In this document: positions 46,503 through 55,609 of the stretch, in pieces
Layout of the letters: every line of letters begins with the position of its first letter
How positions within the stretch are numbered: position 1 is the first letter of the stretch
DNA from: Pseudomonas sputi
GTDB taxonomy: Bacteria > Pseudomonadota > Gammaproteobacteria > Pseudomonadales > Pseudomonadaceae
DNA length: 64,000 bases
Assembly (NCBI RefSeq): GCF_021603585.1
Contig: NZ_BQHI01000005.1
Location: forward strand, 248,001-312,000
Direction of reading: 5' to 3'
Translations under genes and position numbers: made by a program
Notes under the pieces: generated by a model
The model's database searches: none
What the model was told of the DNA's origin: nothing
What the model saw: the letters and a program-made list of their open reading frames with translations, nothing else

Positions 46503-47179
46503 GCGCAGCCTATTTCATCACCGGAACCGACACTGACGTCGGCAAGACCACCGTCGCCGCGGGGTTGCTGCATGCTGCGCGGTCGGCGGGATTGAGCACG
46601 GCAGCGGGCAAACCGGTGGCGTCCGGTTGTGTGGTGACCCCCAGAGGGTTGCGCAATTCCGATGCGCTGGCGTTGCAGGCCGAATGCTCGTTGCCGTTGA
46701 CGTATCAACAGGTCAACCCGGTGGCGTTCGAGCCAGCGATCGCGCCGCATCTGGCCGCGCGTGAGGCGGGTGTCGCGCTGACCGTGCAATCGTTGCTGGC
46801 GCCGATGCGCGAGATTCTGGCCATGAACGCCGACTTCACGCTGATCGAAGGCGCGGGCGGCTGGCGGGTGCCGTTGGCGGATCAGGACAATCTGTCGGAT
46901 CTGGCCATTGCGTTGAAGCTGCCGGTGATTCTGGTGGTCGGTGTGCGTCTGGGGTGTATCAGCCATGCGCTGTTGACTGCCGAGGCGATTGCCCGGGACG
47001 GGCTGCAACTGGCGGGATGGGTGGCGAATATCATTGATCCGAAGACGTCGCGGCTGGAGGAGAACCTGGCGACACTGGCCGAGCGGATTCCGGCGCCGTG
47101 CCTGGGGCGGGTGCCGAAACTCAAGGCGGTCAGCGCCGAAGCGGTCGCCGATCACTTGCAACTGGATCTGCTCGACTGA
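46499..47179 (+). CDS. bioD: Dethiobiotin synthetase
   Basis: 226 residues, ATP-dependent carboxylase forming the ureido ring of dethiobiotin. The P-loop [10 protein letters not shown] has Lys16 and Thr17; the [11 protein letters not shown] segment is also conserved. The ATG overlaps the bioC stop (ATGA). Last gene of the operon; bioA (DAPA synthase) is absent and must be elsewhere. No strong terminator is visible in the following ~100 bases. Confidence 0.95.
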   Translation: MSAAYFITGTDTDVGKTTVAAGLLHAARSAGLSTAAGKPVASGCVVTPRGLRNSDALALQAECSLPLTYQQVNPVAFEPAIAPHLAAREAGVALTVQSLLAPMREILAMNADFTLIEGAGGWRVPLADQDNLSDLAIALKLPVILVVGVRLGCISHALLTAEAIARDGLQLAGWVANIIDPKTSRLEENLATLAERIPAPCLGRVPKLKAVSAEAVADHLQLDLLD

Positions 47180-47285
47180 TTTTGGCTATGACAAGGCACT
47201 GTGCCATTAGTGTTTTTGACGGGTGTTTTTCTGACGCCTCTGGTTAAATGGCACCCATCGATCCTTCCCAAGGATGAGAGCTCCC

Positions 47286-47582
47286 ATGGAAATCTCCGGA
47301 AACACAGCTTTTTATGCAGGTCTGAGCACCATTCAGACCGGGCAGAACCGTGTCGATCAGGCCGCCAGCCAGATTGCCAGCAGCACCATCGAGCGTTCGG
47401 TGACCAGCCAGTCTTCGCAAGTGCAGGTTGATCGTCTGCGTTCCGTGGATCCCGCCCAGCAATCAGACCTGGCGAGCAACATGGTCGAGATGGCCCAAGG
47501 CAAGTTTCAGGCGGAACTGGGCGTGAAAGTCGCCAAGGCTTCCGATGAAATGCTCGGTACGATTATCGATACGTTCGCCTGA
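47286..47582 (+). CDS. Small flagellar-rod-like protein of unknown role
   Basis: 98 residues. The C-terminal half (DLASNMVEMAQGKFQAELGVKVAKASDEMLGTII) resembles the C-terminal helix of flagellar rod/hook proteins (FlgB/C/E/F/G type), while the N-terminal half is a Gln/Ser-rich helix. No flagellar genes are near. A protein of this kind follows bioD in other pseudomonads, as I recall, without known function. AAGGATGAGAG precedes the ATG. A compact terminator follows. Confidence 0.7.
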   Translation: MEISGNTAFYAGLSTIQTGQNRVDQAASQIASSTIERSVTSQSSQVQVDRLRSVDPAQQSDLASNMVEMAQGKFQAELGVKVAKASDEMLGTIIDTFA

Positions 47583-47606
47583 TTATTTGATCTCCGCTTT
47601 GTCAGA

Positions 47607-47631
47607 CGCCGCGACTGTTCGCGGCGTTTTT
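47607..47631 (+). terminator. Rho-independent terminator
   Basis: CGCCGCG / CGCGGCG, seven-base arms with ACTGTT loop, followed by TTTTTC. Ends the small-protein transcript and perhaps the bio operon. Confidence 0.85.
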
Positions 47632-47752
47632 CGTTGTAAGTCCTTCTCCCTCAACTAATCTTTTTTCAGTGCACATGGCTCGGTCGGGCGCATGTCGCGC
47701 GGCTGTGTCCGGCGTTCGGAAAATGTGATGACGAATGGCAAAAGAACGACGC

Positions 47753-47781
47753 TTGACAAGATTTCGGCGTAAACGTATGTT
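47753..47781 (+). promoter_or_regulatory. Strong sigma-70 promoter of the first acyl-CoA dehydrogenase gene
   Basis: TTGACA (47753-47758), 17-base spacer, TATGTT (47776-47781), followed directly by a PsrA-type palindrome that would cover the transcription start, 77 bases before the ATG. Confidence 0.65.
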
Positions 47782-47797
47782 TCAAACAACTGTTTGA
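47782..47797. promoter_or_regulatory. PsrA-type fatty-acid-responsive operator
   Basis: TCAAACAACTGTTTGA: CAAAC-N4-GTTTG, an exact fit to the reported PsrA consensus (G/C)AAAC-N2-4-GTTT(G/C). PsrA is a TetR-type repressor released by long-chain fatty acids and controls beta-oxidation genes in Pseudomonas. Its place just after the -10 box predicts repression without fatty acids. Confidence 0.65.
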
Positions 47798-47857
47798 CCG
47801 TCACAACAAATCAACGCGGTCGTTCATTCCCGGTTACATCAGCAGAGGTTTATCGCT

Positions 47858-49663
47858 ATGCCTGACTACAAGGCCCCCTTGCGTGATATTCGCTTCGTTC
47901 GTGACGAACTGCTCGGCTACGAAGCGCACTATCAGAGCCTTCCAGCGTGTGCAGAAGCAACGCCGGACATGGTTGACGCCATTCTCGAAGAGGGCGCCAA
48001 GTTTTGTGAGCAGGTGCTGGCACCGCTGAACCGCGTGGGTGACACCGAAGGCTGCAACTGGAGCGAGTCCGGCGTGAAAACCCCGACTGGCTTCAAAGAG
48101 GCCTACAAGCAATTCGTGGAAGGCGGCTGGCCAAGCCTGGCCCATGACGTCGAGCACGGCGGTCAGGGCCTGCCTGAGTCGCTGGGTCTGGCTGTCAGCG
48201 AGATGGTCGGCGAAGCCAACTGGTCGTGGGGCATGTACCCGGGCCTGTCGCACGGCGCGATGAATACCATTTCCGAGCACGGCACCCCAGAGCAGCAGGA
48301 AGCCTATCTGACCAAACTGGTGTCCGGCGAATGGACCGGCACCATGTGCCTGACCGAGCCGCACTGCGGTACGGACCTGGGCATGCTGCGCACCAAGGCC
48401 GAACCTCAGGCCGACGGTTCCTACAAGGTTTCCGGCACCAAGATCTTCATCTCGGCCGGTGAGCACGATATGGCCGACAACATCGTCCACATCGTACTGG
48501 CCCGCCTGCCGGACGCACCGGCCGGCACCAAGGGCATTTCCCTGTTCATCGTTCCGAAGTTCCTGCCGAACGCCGACGGCACCGTCGGTGCACGCAACGC
48601 CGTGACCTGCGGTTCGATCGAACACAAGATGGGCATCCACGGCAACGCGACCTGCGTGATGAACTTCGACGGTGCGACCGGTTTCCTGATCGGCCCGGCG
48701 AACAAAGGCCTGAACTGCATGTTCACCTTCATGAACACCGCACGTCTGGGTACCGCGCTGCAAGGTCTGGCCCATGCCGAAATCGGTTTCCAGGGTGGCC
48801 TGAAATACGCTCGCGATCGCCTGCAAATGCGTTCCCTGACTGGCCCGAAAGCGCCGGACAAGGCCGCTGACCCGATCATCGTTCACCCAGACGTACGCCG
48901 CATGCTGTTGACCATGAAGGCATTTGCCGAAGGCAACCGTGCGATGGTGTACTTCACCGCCAAGCAGGTCGACATCGTCAAATACGGCGTGGACGAAGAA
49001 GAGAAGAAGAAAGCCGACGCGCTGCTGGCCTTCATGACTCCGATCGCCAAGGCGTTCATGACCGAAGTCGGTTTCGAAGCCGCCAACCACGGCGTACAGA
49101 TCTACGGCGGCCACGGCTTCATCGCCGAGTGGGGCATGGAGCAGAACGTTCGCGACAGCCGCATCTCGATGCTGTACGAAGGCACCACCGGCATCCAGGC
49201 ACTCGACCTGCTGGGCCGCAAAGTGCTGATGACTCAAGGCGAGGCCCTGAAAGGCTTCACCAAGATCGTCCACAAGTTCTGCCAGAACAACGAAGGCAAC
49301 GAAGCCGTTAAAGAATTCGTCGCACCGTTGGCTGCACTGAACAAAGAGTGGGGCGAGCTGACCATGAAGGTCGGTATGGCCGCCATGAAAGACCGCGAAG
49401 AAGTCGGCGCGGCCTCCGTGGATTACCTGATGTACTCCGGTTATGCCTGCCTGGCCTACTTCTGGGCTGACATGGCGCGTCTGGCAGCTGAAAAACTGGC
49501 CGCCGGCACTACCGACGAGGCGTTCTACACCGCCAAGCTGCAAACCGCGCGCTTCTACTTCCAGCGCATCCTGCCGCGTACTCGTACGCACGTGGCCACC
49601 ATGCTGTCGGGTGCCAACAACCTGATGGACATGAAAGAAGAAGACTTCGCACTGGGCTACTAA
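47858..49663 (+). CDS. Acyl-CoA dehydrogenase (FadE1-type)
   Basis: 601 residues, large acyl-CoA dehydrogenase with an N-terminal AcylCoA_DH_N segment ([10 protein letters not shown]), central FAD domains and an extra C-terminal domain. The catalytic base is probably Glu441 in [12 protein letters not shown]. It performs the first oxidation step of beta-oxidation, passing electrons to ETF. From memory, the P. aeruginosa gene in this position, after bioBFHCD and a small gene (PA0506), has been called fadE1 and prefers long chains. It is controlled by a PsrA-type box. Confidence 0.9.
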   Translation: MPDYKAPLRDIRFVRDELLGYEAHYQSLPACAEATPDMVDAILEEGAKFCEQVLAPLNRVGDTEGCNWSESGVKTPTGFKEAYKQFVEGGWPSLAHDVEHGGQGLPESLGLAVSEMVGEANWSWGMYPGLSHGAMNTISEHGTPEQQEAYLTKLVSGEWTGTMCLTEPHCGTDLGMLRTKAEPQADGSYKVSGTKIFISAGEHDMADNIVHIVLARLPDAPAGTKGISLFIVPKFLPNADGTVGARNAVTCGSIEHKMGIHGNATCVMNFDGATGFLIGPANKGLNCMFTFMNTARLGTALQGLAHAEIGFQGGLKYARDRLQMRSLTGPKAPDKAADPIIVHPDVRRMLLTMKAFAEGNRAMVYFTAKQVDIVKYGVDEEEKKKADALLAFMTPIAKAFMTEVGFEAANHGVQIYGGHGFIAEWGMEQNVRDSRISMLYEGTTGIQALDLLGRKVLMTQGEALKGFTKIVHKFCQNNEGNEAVKEFVAPLAALNKEWGELTMKVGMAAMKDREEVGAASVDYLMYSGYACLAYFWADMARLAAEKLAAGTTDEAFYTAKLQTARFYFQRILPRTRTHVATMLSGANNLMDMKEEDFALGY

Positions 49664-49681
49664 GCCTTAACGCGGTCCTTC

Positions 49682-49719
49682 AAAAAACCGCTGCGCCTTC
49701 GGGGGCAGCGGTTTTTTTT
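49682..49719 (+). terminator. Rho-independent terminator after the first acyl-CoA dehydrogenase gene
   Basis: AAAAAACCGCTGC / GCAGCGGTTTTTT with a CTTCGG-type loop and eight Ts. Shows that this gene is a separate transcript. Confidence 0.92.
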
Positions 49720-49922
49720 GCCCGGATTTCCCCAATCCCGGTGCTGATTCCCCAGCATTCATGACGTCGCTAATCCGCCGAACCCCTGCGCATATTGATT
49801 CAAAGTATTTCAAGAAGAGTGGCCAATTAATTGCACTGCCCGAATTACCGGTGCTAACCAGAACTGCCTGCTCCAAGAAGCAAGACGCCCGGCACTTAAC
49901 AACAATCGTCAGGGTGAAGCCT

Positions 49923-52037
49923 ATGAACATCAGTCGACTCGCTCGTTTGACCTTCTGGTTACCCATCGCGCTGTCCGTCCACCGCGCGTGGGCCGCCGAC
50001 CCCGCCGTAGTCGATCCTCCCGCGCCGGAGGTGCCTTCTCTGCAATCGCTGCGCGGGAGGGTGCCCCCCGATCCGTCCGGGACCGAAGACGGGCGCAAGG
50101 TCGACCTGATGACCGACTATGTGCTCAATCGCCAGGCCGCGATCCTGCTGGGCAAAGCGCTGTTCTGGGACATGGAGGTCGGCAGCGATGGCGCCACGGC
50201 CTGCGCCTCCTGCCACTACCACGCCGGCGTCGATCACCGCATCACCAACCAGCTCAACCCCGGCCAGGCCCATACCAACGCCAACGTCGCGTCGATCTTC
50301 AACAAGCCGTTTGTAGCTTCCGACATTCCGGGGGATGTGGCGTCCTACGCGACGTTGTCCGGCGGCAAGGGCGGCCCGAACTACACGCTGAAGAAAACCG
50401 ACTTCCCGACCCACGTTTTGAGCAATCCGCTGGAGCGCAACTCGCCCATCGTGTACTCGACGGACGACGTAGTAGGCTCGCAAGGCGTATTTGACGCCAA
50501 CTTTGTCAAACCCAATCAGGCGCGTTTCGACAAATGCACTCAGCAACCGGACGGCATTTTTCAGGTCGGCGGCATCAACGTGCGTCGCAGCACCGGGCGC
50601 AATGCGCCGTCGGTGATCAACGCCGCGTTCAACGTGCGCAACTTCTGGGACGGCCGGGCCAACAACGTGTTCAACGGCTTCTCGCCGTTCGGCAACCGCG
50701 ACCCGGATGCCGGGATTTATGTGACCAGCGAGCGCAGCACGGTCGCGACCAAAGTGCGGCTGGCGCTCAACGATGCGTCTGCCGCCTTGCAAGCCGTCGG
50801 CCCGCCCGGCAGCGCAGTAGAAATGTCCTGCGGTGGCCGCACCTTTGCCGACATCGGTCGCAGGATGCTCGACACGCTGATGCTCAAGCAGCAGCGGATC
50901 TCGTCCACCGATTCGGTACTGGCTCCGGTGTCCGGCGCACGGCGACCGACCTATCGCGAGCTGATCAAGAACGCCTTCCAGCCCCGGCTGTGGAACGCCA
51001 CGCAGAACGTTCTGGTGGGCGGCGCACCGTACACCCAGATGGAGGCCAACTTCCCGCTATTCTTCGGCCTGGCGATCCAAATGTATGAGGCGACGCTGGT
51101 GTCCGATCAGGCGCCGATCGATGCCTATTTGCAAGGCGATCACGCCGCGATGAACGCGCAACAGGTCGAGGGCATGAACCTGTTTCTCGGCAAGGGCAAA
51201 TGCGTCAATTGCCACGGCGGGCCGGAGCTGACCAACGCCGCCAGCCGTCTGCTGATGCACCCGCGCGAACGCATCGAACGCATGGTGATGGCCGACAACC
51301 TGATCACCCTTTACGACAACGGCTTCTACAACACCGGTGTGCGCCCGACCTCGGAAGACCTCGCCCTCGGCGGCGCGGATGCCTGGGGCAATCCATGGTC
51401 GTTCACCCGGCAGTACAACAGCGTGTTGCAGGGCGGCCGGTCGGTGGATCCGCTGGAGGTCGATGTCTGCACGTTCGAGGCGCCATTGAGCGCGGCGATT
51501 CCGTGCGATGCCACGCTCAAGCCGAATGTCGGTTTCCGCGACTCGGTCGACGGTGCGTTCAAGACCCCGACCCTGCGCAACATCGCCCTGACCGGGCCGT
51601 ACTTCCACAACGGCAGCCGCTCGACGCTCAAACAGGTGATGGAGTTCTACAACCGTGGCGGTGACCGGCGCGGCGAAGACGCCAATAACACCAGCGGCTT
51701 CGAGCATCCGGCGGTGAACCAGCACAACACCTCCAACCTTGATCCGGACATGACGGCGCTGAACCTGACGCCTGACGAAATCGACGCGCTGGTGAAATTC
51801 ATGGAAGTCGGCTTGACCGATCCGCGCGTGGCCTGGGAGCGAGCACCGTTCGATCATCCGTCGCTGGTGATCCCGCACGGCCATATCGGCGATGAAAATG
51901 CCGTGACTCAACGCCCGGCCAGCCCGAAAGCCACGACCCGTCAGGCGATGGACGCTTCGTTCAGTCTCAAGCCTTACGGTGCTGAAGGTCGGCCGGCAGC
52001 AGAGGGGCCATTGCAGCCGTTCTACAACGATCTCTGA
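49923..52037 (+). CDS. Di-heme cytochrome c peroxidase family protein
   Basis: 704 residues, roughly twice the size of a standard bacterial CcpA. A signal peptide (to about residue 25, HRAWA) directs it to the periplasm. Two c-type heme sites are visible: CASCH (94-98) and CVNCH (427-431). A late block, KTPTLRNIALTGPYFHNGSRSTLKQVMEFYNRGGD, is the MauG/CcpA signature. The C-terminal LTPDEIDALVKFMEVGLTDPR is also typical. The enlarged interheme region (about 100-420) is unusual. It may detoxify peroxide or modify another protein. The ATG at 49923 follows AGGGTGA. It lies between acyl-CoA dehydrogenase paralogs. Confidence 0.85.
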   Translation: MNISRLARLTFWLPIALSVHRAWAADPAVVDPPAPEVPSLQSLRGRVPPDPSGTEDGRKVDLMTDYVLNRQAAILLGKALFWDMEVGSDGATACASCHYHAGVDHRITNQLNPGQAHTNANVASIFNKPFVASDIPGDVASYATLSGGKGGPNYTLKKTDFPTHVLSNPLERNSPIVYSTDDVVGSQGVFDANFVKPNQARFDKCTQQPDGIFQVGGINVRRSTGRNAPSVINAAFNVRNFWDGRANNVFNGFSPFGNRDPDAGIYVTSERSTVATKVRLALNDASAALQAVGPPGSAVEMSCGGRTFADIGRRMLDTLMLKQQRISSTDSVLAPVSGARRPTYRELIKNAFQPRLWNATQNVLVGGAPYTQMEANFPLFFGLAIQMYEATLVSDQAPIDAYLQGDHAAMNAQQVEGMNLFLGKGKCVNCHGGPELTNAASRLLMHPRERIERMVMADNLITLYDNGFYNTGVRPTSEDLALGGADAWGNPWSFTRQYNSVLQGGRSVDPLEVDVCTFEAPLSAAIPCDATLKPNVGFRDSVDGAFKTPTLRNIALTGPYFHNGSRSTLKQVMEFYNRGGDRRGEDANNTSGFEHPAVNQHNTSNLDPDMTALNLTPDEIDALVKFMEVGLTDPRVAWERAPFDHPSLVIPHGHIGDENAVTQRPASPKATTRQAMDASFSLKPYGAEGRPAAEGPLQPFYNDL

Positions 52038-52209
52038 GCAGTAAAAACACACCATGGCCATCAAGTATGATGGCCATGGTGGCCGTCTAGCGGCCATTAC
52101 GCAAAAAACCTTACTGAATTACTCAGCAACTGCGAATGTCGGCCGTTAAAGAGACAGCCTGTGATCTGGATCACATTGTGTGTGCTTAACTGGCCACATT
52201 GCAGGCACA

Positions 52210-53538
52210 ATGCCATCTCTTTGCCATGACGGGTCGGAGCTTTTACCCTTGCCGCGTTCTTCCGCTGTACGTTTCAGTCATTTCCTGCCTTCACTGCTGT
52301 TGTTGCTCGCGGGGCTGGCGGCTGCGTACGTCAAAGACCTCAACGTGTTCTTCACCTCGCTGTTTAACGTGCTGCCGACTCTGGTGCTGCTGTTGGGCGG
52401 TTCGTACTGTGCGGTTTACCGACGTCAGCGTGAGCTGTTTCTGATGGTCACGGTGTACATCGCCTACTTCCTGCTCGACACCCAGACCGACTATTACCGT
52501 GACAACGGCAAAGTGCGTGAAGACGCAGCGGTGGTGTTCCATCTGGTCTGTCTGCTATTGCCGCTGTTGTTCGGCCTGTTCGCCGCTTGGCAGGAACGCA
52601 CGCACCTGTTTCAGGACATGGTGGCGCGCTTCGCCGTGCTGCTGGCCTTTGGCAGCGTGGCGCTGGGGCTTGAGCAAAGTTACCCGCAGGCGTTGCTGAT
52701 GTGGCTTTCCGAGATCCGCTGGCCGGCGCTGCATGGCGCATGGATGAGCCTGATCCAGTTGTCGTATCCGGTGTTCATCTCGGCGTTTCTGTTGCTGGCC
52801 TGGCAATACTGGCGCAACCCGCGTCCGCTGCACGCCGCGCAACTGGTGGGCTTGCTCGGGGTGTTCTGGATGCTGCCGAAAACCTTCATCCTGCCGTTCA
52901 CCCTGAACATCATGTGCAGTCAGGTGATGTTGATGATTGCGGCGGCGGTGGCGCACGAGGCTTATCAAATGGCCTTCCGCGACGAACTCACCGGTCTGCC
53001 GGGCCGCCGCGCACTCAACGAGCGCATGCAGCGTCTGGGTCGCAACTATGTGCTGGCGATGAGCGACGTCGATCACTTCAAGAAATTCAACGACACCCAC
53101 GGCCACGACGTGGGGGATCAGGTCTTGCGGCTGGTCGCCAGCAAGCTGTCCAAAATCAGCGGCGGCGGTAGGGCGTATCGCTATGGCGGTGAGGAGTTCG
53201 CCCTGGTGTTTGCGGGCAAGACTCTTGAAGAGTGCATGCCGCACCTGGAAGTCATCCGTGAGTCGATTGCGTCCTACAACATCCAGCTGCGAAATCAGGA
53301 AAGCCGCCCGCAGGATGATCAGCAGGGCCGTCAGCGTCGCTCGGGGTCGGGCGCGTCCAGCGTGTCGGTCACCGTCAGCATCGGCGTGGCCGAACGTCTG
53401 GAACAGCGCACCCCGGAAGAGGTGCTGAAATCCGCCGACCAGGCCCTCTACAGCGCCAAGGGCGCAGGCCGTAACTGCGTGATGGCGTTCGGGCAGAACC
53501 GCCGTGGCGCGGTGCGCATGGACAACGCCGCAGGTTGA
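52210..53538 (+). CDS. Membrane-bound diguanylate cyclase (GGDEF domain)
   Basis: 442 residues. About six to seven membrane spans (25-245) form a sensory region of no named type; a GGDEF domain (about 255-430) follows with DELTGLPGRRALNERM, the metal-binding SDVDHFKKFNDTHGHDVGD and the active-site GGEEF at 326-330. No RxxD inhibitory site is seen five residues before GGEEF. After the signature, a ~30-residue basic, Gly/Ser/Gln-rich insertion interrupts the domain before VTVSIGVAE. The product would be c-di-GMP. Start: ATG at 52210; a GTG at 52180 is possible. No clear ribosome site. Confidence 0.85.
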   Translation: MPSLCHDGSELLPLPRSSAVRFSHFLPSLLLLLAGLAAAYVKDLNVFFTSLFNVLPTLVLLLGGSYCAVYRRQRELFLMVTVYIAYFLLDTQTDYYRDNGKVREDAAVVFHLVCLLLPLLFGLFAAWQERTHLFQDMVARFAVLLAFGSVALGLEQSYPQALLMWLSEIRWPALHGAWMSLIQLSYPVFISAFLLLAWQYWRNPRPLHAAQLVGLLGVFWMLPKTFILPFTLNIMCSQVMLMIAAAVAHEAYQMAFRDELTGLPGRRALNERMQRLGRNYVLAMSDVDHFKKFNDTHGHDVGDQVLRLVASKLSKISGGGRAYRYGGEEFALVFAGKTLEECMPHLEVIRESIASYNIQLRNQESRPQDDQQGRQRRSGSGASSVSVTVSIGVAERLEQRTPEEVLKSADQALYSAKGAGRNCVMAFGQNRRGAVRMDNAAG

Positions 53539-53628
53539 GTGATGACGGCGCATTCAGCGTCTGGACAGTGATTGTGGGGCAGGGTGGCCGGCAGTAGGTT
53601 GAAGCAATCTGCTGAAGGAGAAGCCACC

Positions 53629-55425
53629 ATGCCCGAGTACAAAGCTCCCCTGCGCGACATGCGCTTTCTGATCGACCACGTCTTTGACTTCCACACCCAG
53701 TACGCGGCCCTCGGCGCTCACGACGCCAGCCCGGACATGATCAACGCGATCCTCGACGAGGGCGCGAAGTTCTGTGAGAACGTTCTGGCACCGCTCAATC
53801 GCAGCGGCGACGAAGAGGGCTGCCATTTCGACAATGGTGTGGTGACAACGCCTGCAGGCTTCAAGCAGGCCTTCGCACAATATGTCGAAGGTGGCTGGCA
53901 CGGTCTGGCGGCAGATCCGGCTTACGGCGGCCAGGGCTTGCCGAGTTCGCTGGGGCTGGTGATCAGCGAAATGGTCGGCTCCAGCAACACCTCCTGGGGC
54001 ATGTACCCGGGCCTGACCCACGGCGCCATGTCGGCGATCCACGCCCACGGCACCGAGGAACAGAAAAACACCTATCTGCGCAAACTCACCGCCGGCCAGT
54101 GGACCGGCACCATGTGCCTGACCGAAGCCCATTGCGGTACCGATCTGGGCATCATCAAGACCCGCGCCGTGCCCCAGGCCGACGGCAGCTATTCAGTGAC
54201 CGGCAGCAAGATCTTCATCTCTGCCGGCGAGCACGACATGAGTGACAACATCATTCATCTGGTGCTGGCCAAACTGCCGGACGCACCGGCCGGGACCAAG
54301 GGCATTTCGCTGTTCATCGTGCCGAAATTCCTGCCGGATACCGCCGGCGAGGCAGGAGAGCGCAACGGCGTTTCCTGTGGCTCGATCGAACACAAAATGG
54401 GCATCAAGGCCTCGGCCACCTGCGTGCTGAACTTCGACGACGCCAAAGGCTTCCTGATCGGCGAGCCGAACAAGGGCCTGAACTGCATGTTCACCATGAT
54501 GAACCATGCGCGTCTCGGCACCGGGATGCAGGGGTTGTGTCTGGGCGAAGCGAGTTTCCAGGGCGCGATTAAGTACGCCAATGACCGCTTGCAGATGCGC
54601 GCCCTGACCGGCGCCAAAGCCCCGGACAAACCGGCGGATCCGATCATCGTCCACCCGGACGTACGGCGCATGCTGCTGACGATGAAAGCTTTCAACGAGG
54701 GCAACCGCGCGCTGACCTATTTCACCGCGCAAATGCTCGATGTCGCGCACCTGAGCGCGGACGCCGAGGCGCGTCAGGAGGCCGAAGACCTGTTGGCGTT
54801 CCTGACCCCGATCTGCAAGGCGTTCATGACCGACACCGGGCTGGAAGTGACCAACCACGGCATGCAGGTGTTCGGTGGCCACGGATTTATCCGCGAGTGG
54901 GGCATGGAACAACTGGTTCGTGATTGCCGCATCGCGCCGATCTACGAGGGCACAAACGGCATTCAGGCGCTGGATCTGCTCGGGCGCAAAGTGCTGGGCA
55001 GTCAGGGCAAGCTGCTGCGTAACTTCACCAAGATTGTCCACAAATTCTGCGCGGCCAACGCCGGGCATGCGCAACTGGGTGAATTTGTCGCGCAGCTTGA
55101 TGGCCTCAACCAGCAGTGGGGCGAGCTGACCATGAAGGTCGGCATGGCGGCGATGAAGAACCCGGATGAAGTGGGCGCCGCGTCGGTGGATTACCTGATG
55201 TACAGCGGTTACATCGTTCTCGCCTACCTGTGGCTGCGCATGGCGCTGGTCGCGCAGGCGCAGCTGGAGTCGGGCGAGGGTGATGGCGATTTCTGTCAGG
55301 GCAAACTGGCGACGTGCGAGTTTTACTTCAAGCGGTTGCTGCCGCGCACCGCTGCGCATCGTGCGGCGATCGAGGCGGGCAGCGATTGCCTGATGAAACT
55401 GCCGGCCCAGTTGTTCGCTCTGTAA
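53629..55425 (+). CDS. Acyl-CoA dehydrogenase, second paralog
   Basis: 598 residues, the same architecture as the gene at 47858 and clearly paralogous from end to end (YKAPLRDMRF start, [43 protein letters not shown] with the catalytic Glu). GAAGGAG precedes the ATG at 53629; the frame is open from 53572. No PsrA-type box is visible upstream. Substrate chain length is not predictable from sequence. A terminator follows. Confidence 0.9.
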   Translation: MPEYKAPLRDMRFLIDHVFDFHTQYAALGAHDASPDMINAILDEGAKFCENVLAPLNRSGDEEGCHFDNGVVTTPAGFKQAFAQYVEGGWHGLAADPAYGGQGLPSSLGLVISEMVGSSNTSWGMYPGLTHGAMSAIHAHGTEEQKNTYLRKLTAGQWTGTMCLTEAHCGTDLGIIKTRAVPQADGSYSVTGSKIFISAGEHDMSDNIIHLVLAKLPDAPAGTKGISLFIVPKFLPDTAGEAGERNGVSCGSIEHKMGIKASATCVLNFDDAKGFLIGEPNKGLNCMFTMMNHARLGTGMQGLCLGEASFQGAIKYANDRLQMRALTGAKAPDKPADPIIVHPDVRRMLLTMKAFNEGNRALTYFTAQMLDVAHLSADAEARQEAEDLLAFLTPICKAFMTDTGLEVTNHGMQVFGGHGFIREWGMEQLVRDCRIAPIYEGTNGIQALDLLGRKVLGSQGKLLRNFTKIVHKFCAANAGHAQLGEFVAQLDGLNQQWGELTMKVGMAAMKNPDEVGAASVDYLMYSGYIVLAYLWLRMALVAQAQLESGEGDGDFCQGKLATCEFYFKRLLPRTAAHRAAIEAGSDCLMKLPAQLFAL

Positions 55426-55445
55426 CACGGCGCTGGTAAACCAAA

Positions 55446-55470
55446 GAGCCCGCTGATTGCGGGCTTCTTT
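55446..55470 (+). terminator. Terminator between second and third acyl-CoA dehydrogenase genes
   Basis: GCCCGC / GCGGGC, six-base GC arms, TGATT loop, flanked by AAAGA and TTCTTT. Suggests separate transcription of the third gene. Confidence 0.8.
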
Positions 55471-55609
55471 ATGGTTGATTGCTGATGACTAAAAATAACA
55501 AATCAGTCACCGCCTGACCCTATGTGTCGCAAAAGTTGTTGGGTTACACTCCAGCTCAACGAAAACACCCTTCCACGAATCACCTGTTTAGATCTTTGCG
55601 AGGTTTGCC

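Noticed and set aside
47209-47236. Imperfect tandem repeat GTGTTTTTGACGG / GTGTTTTTCTGACG before the small flagellar-like gene
   Set aside because: Short, imperfect and without a usable -10 at the right distance; not enough to call a promoter or operator.
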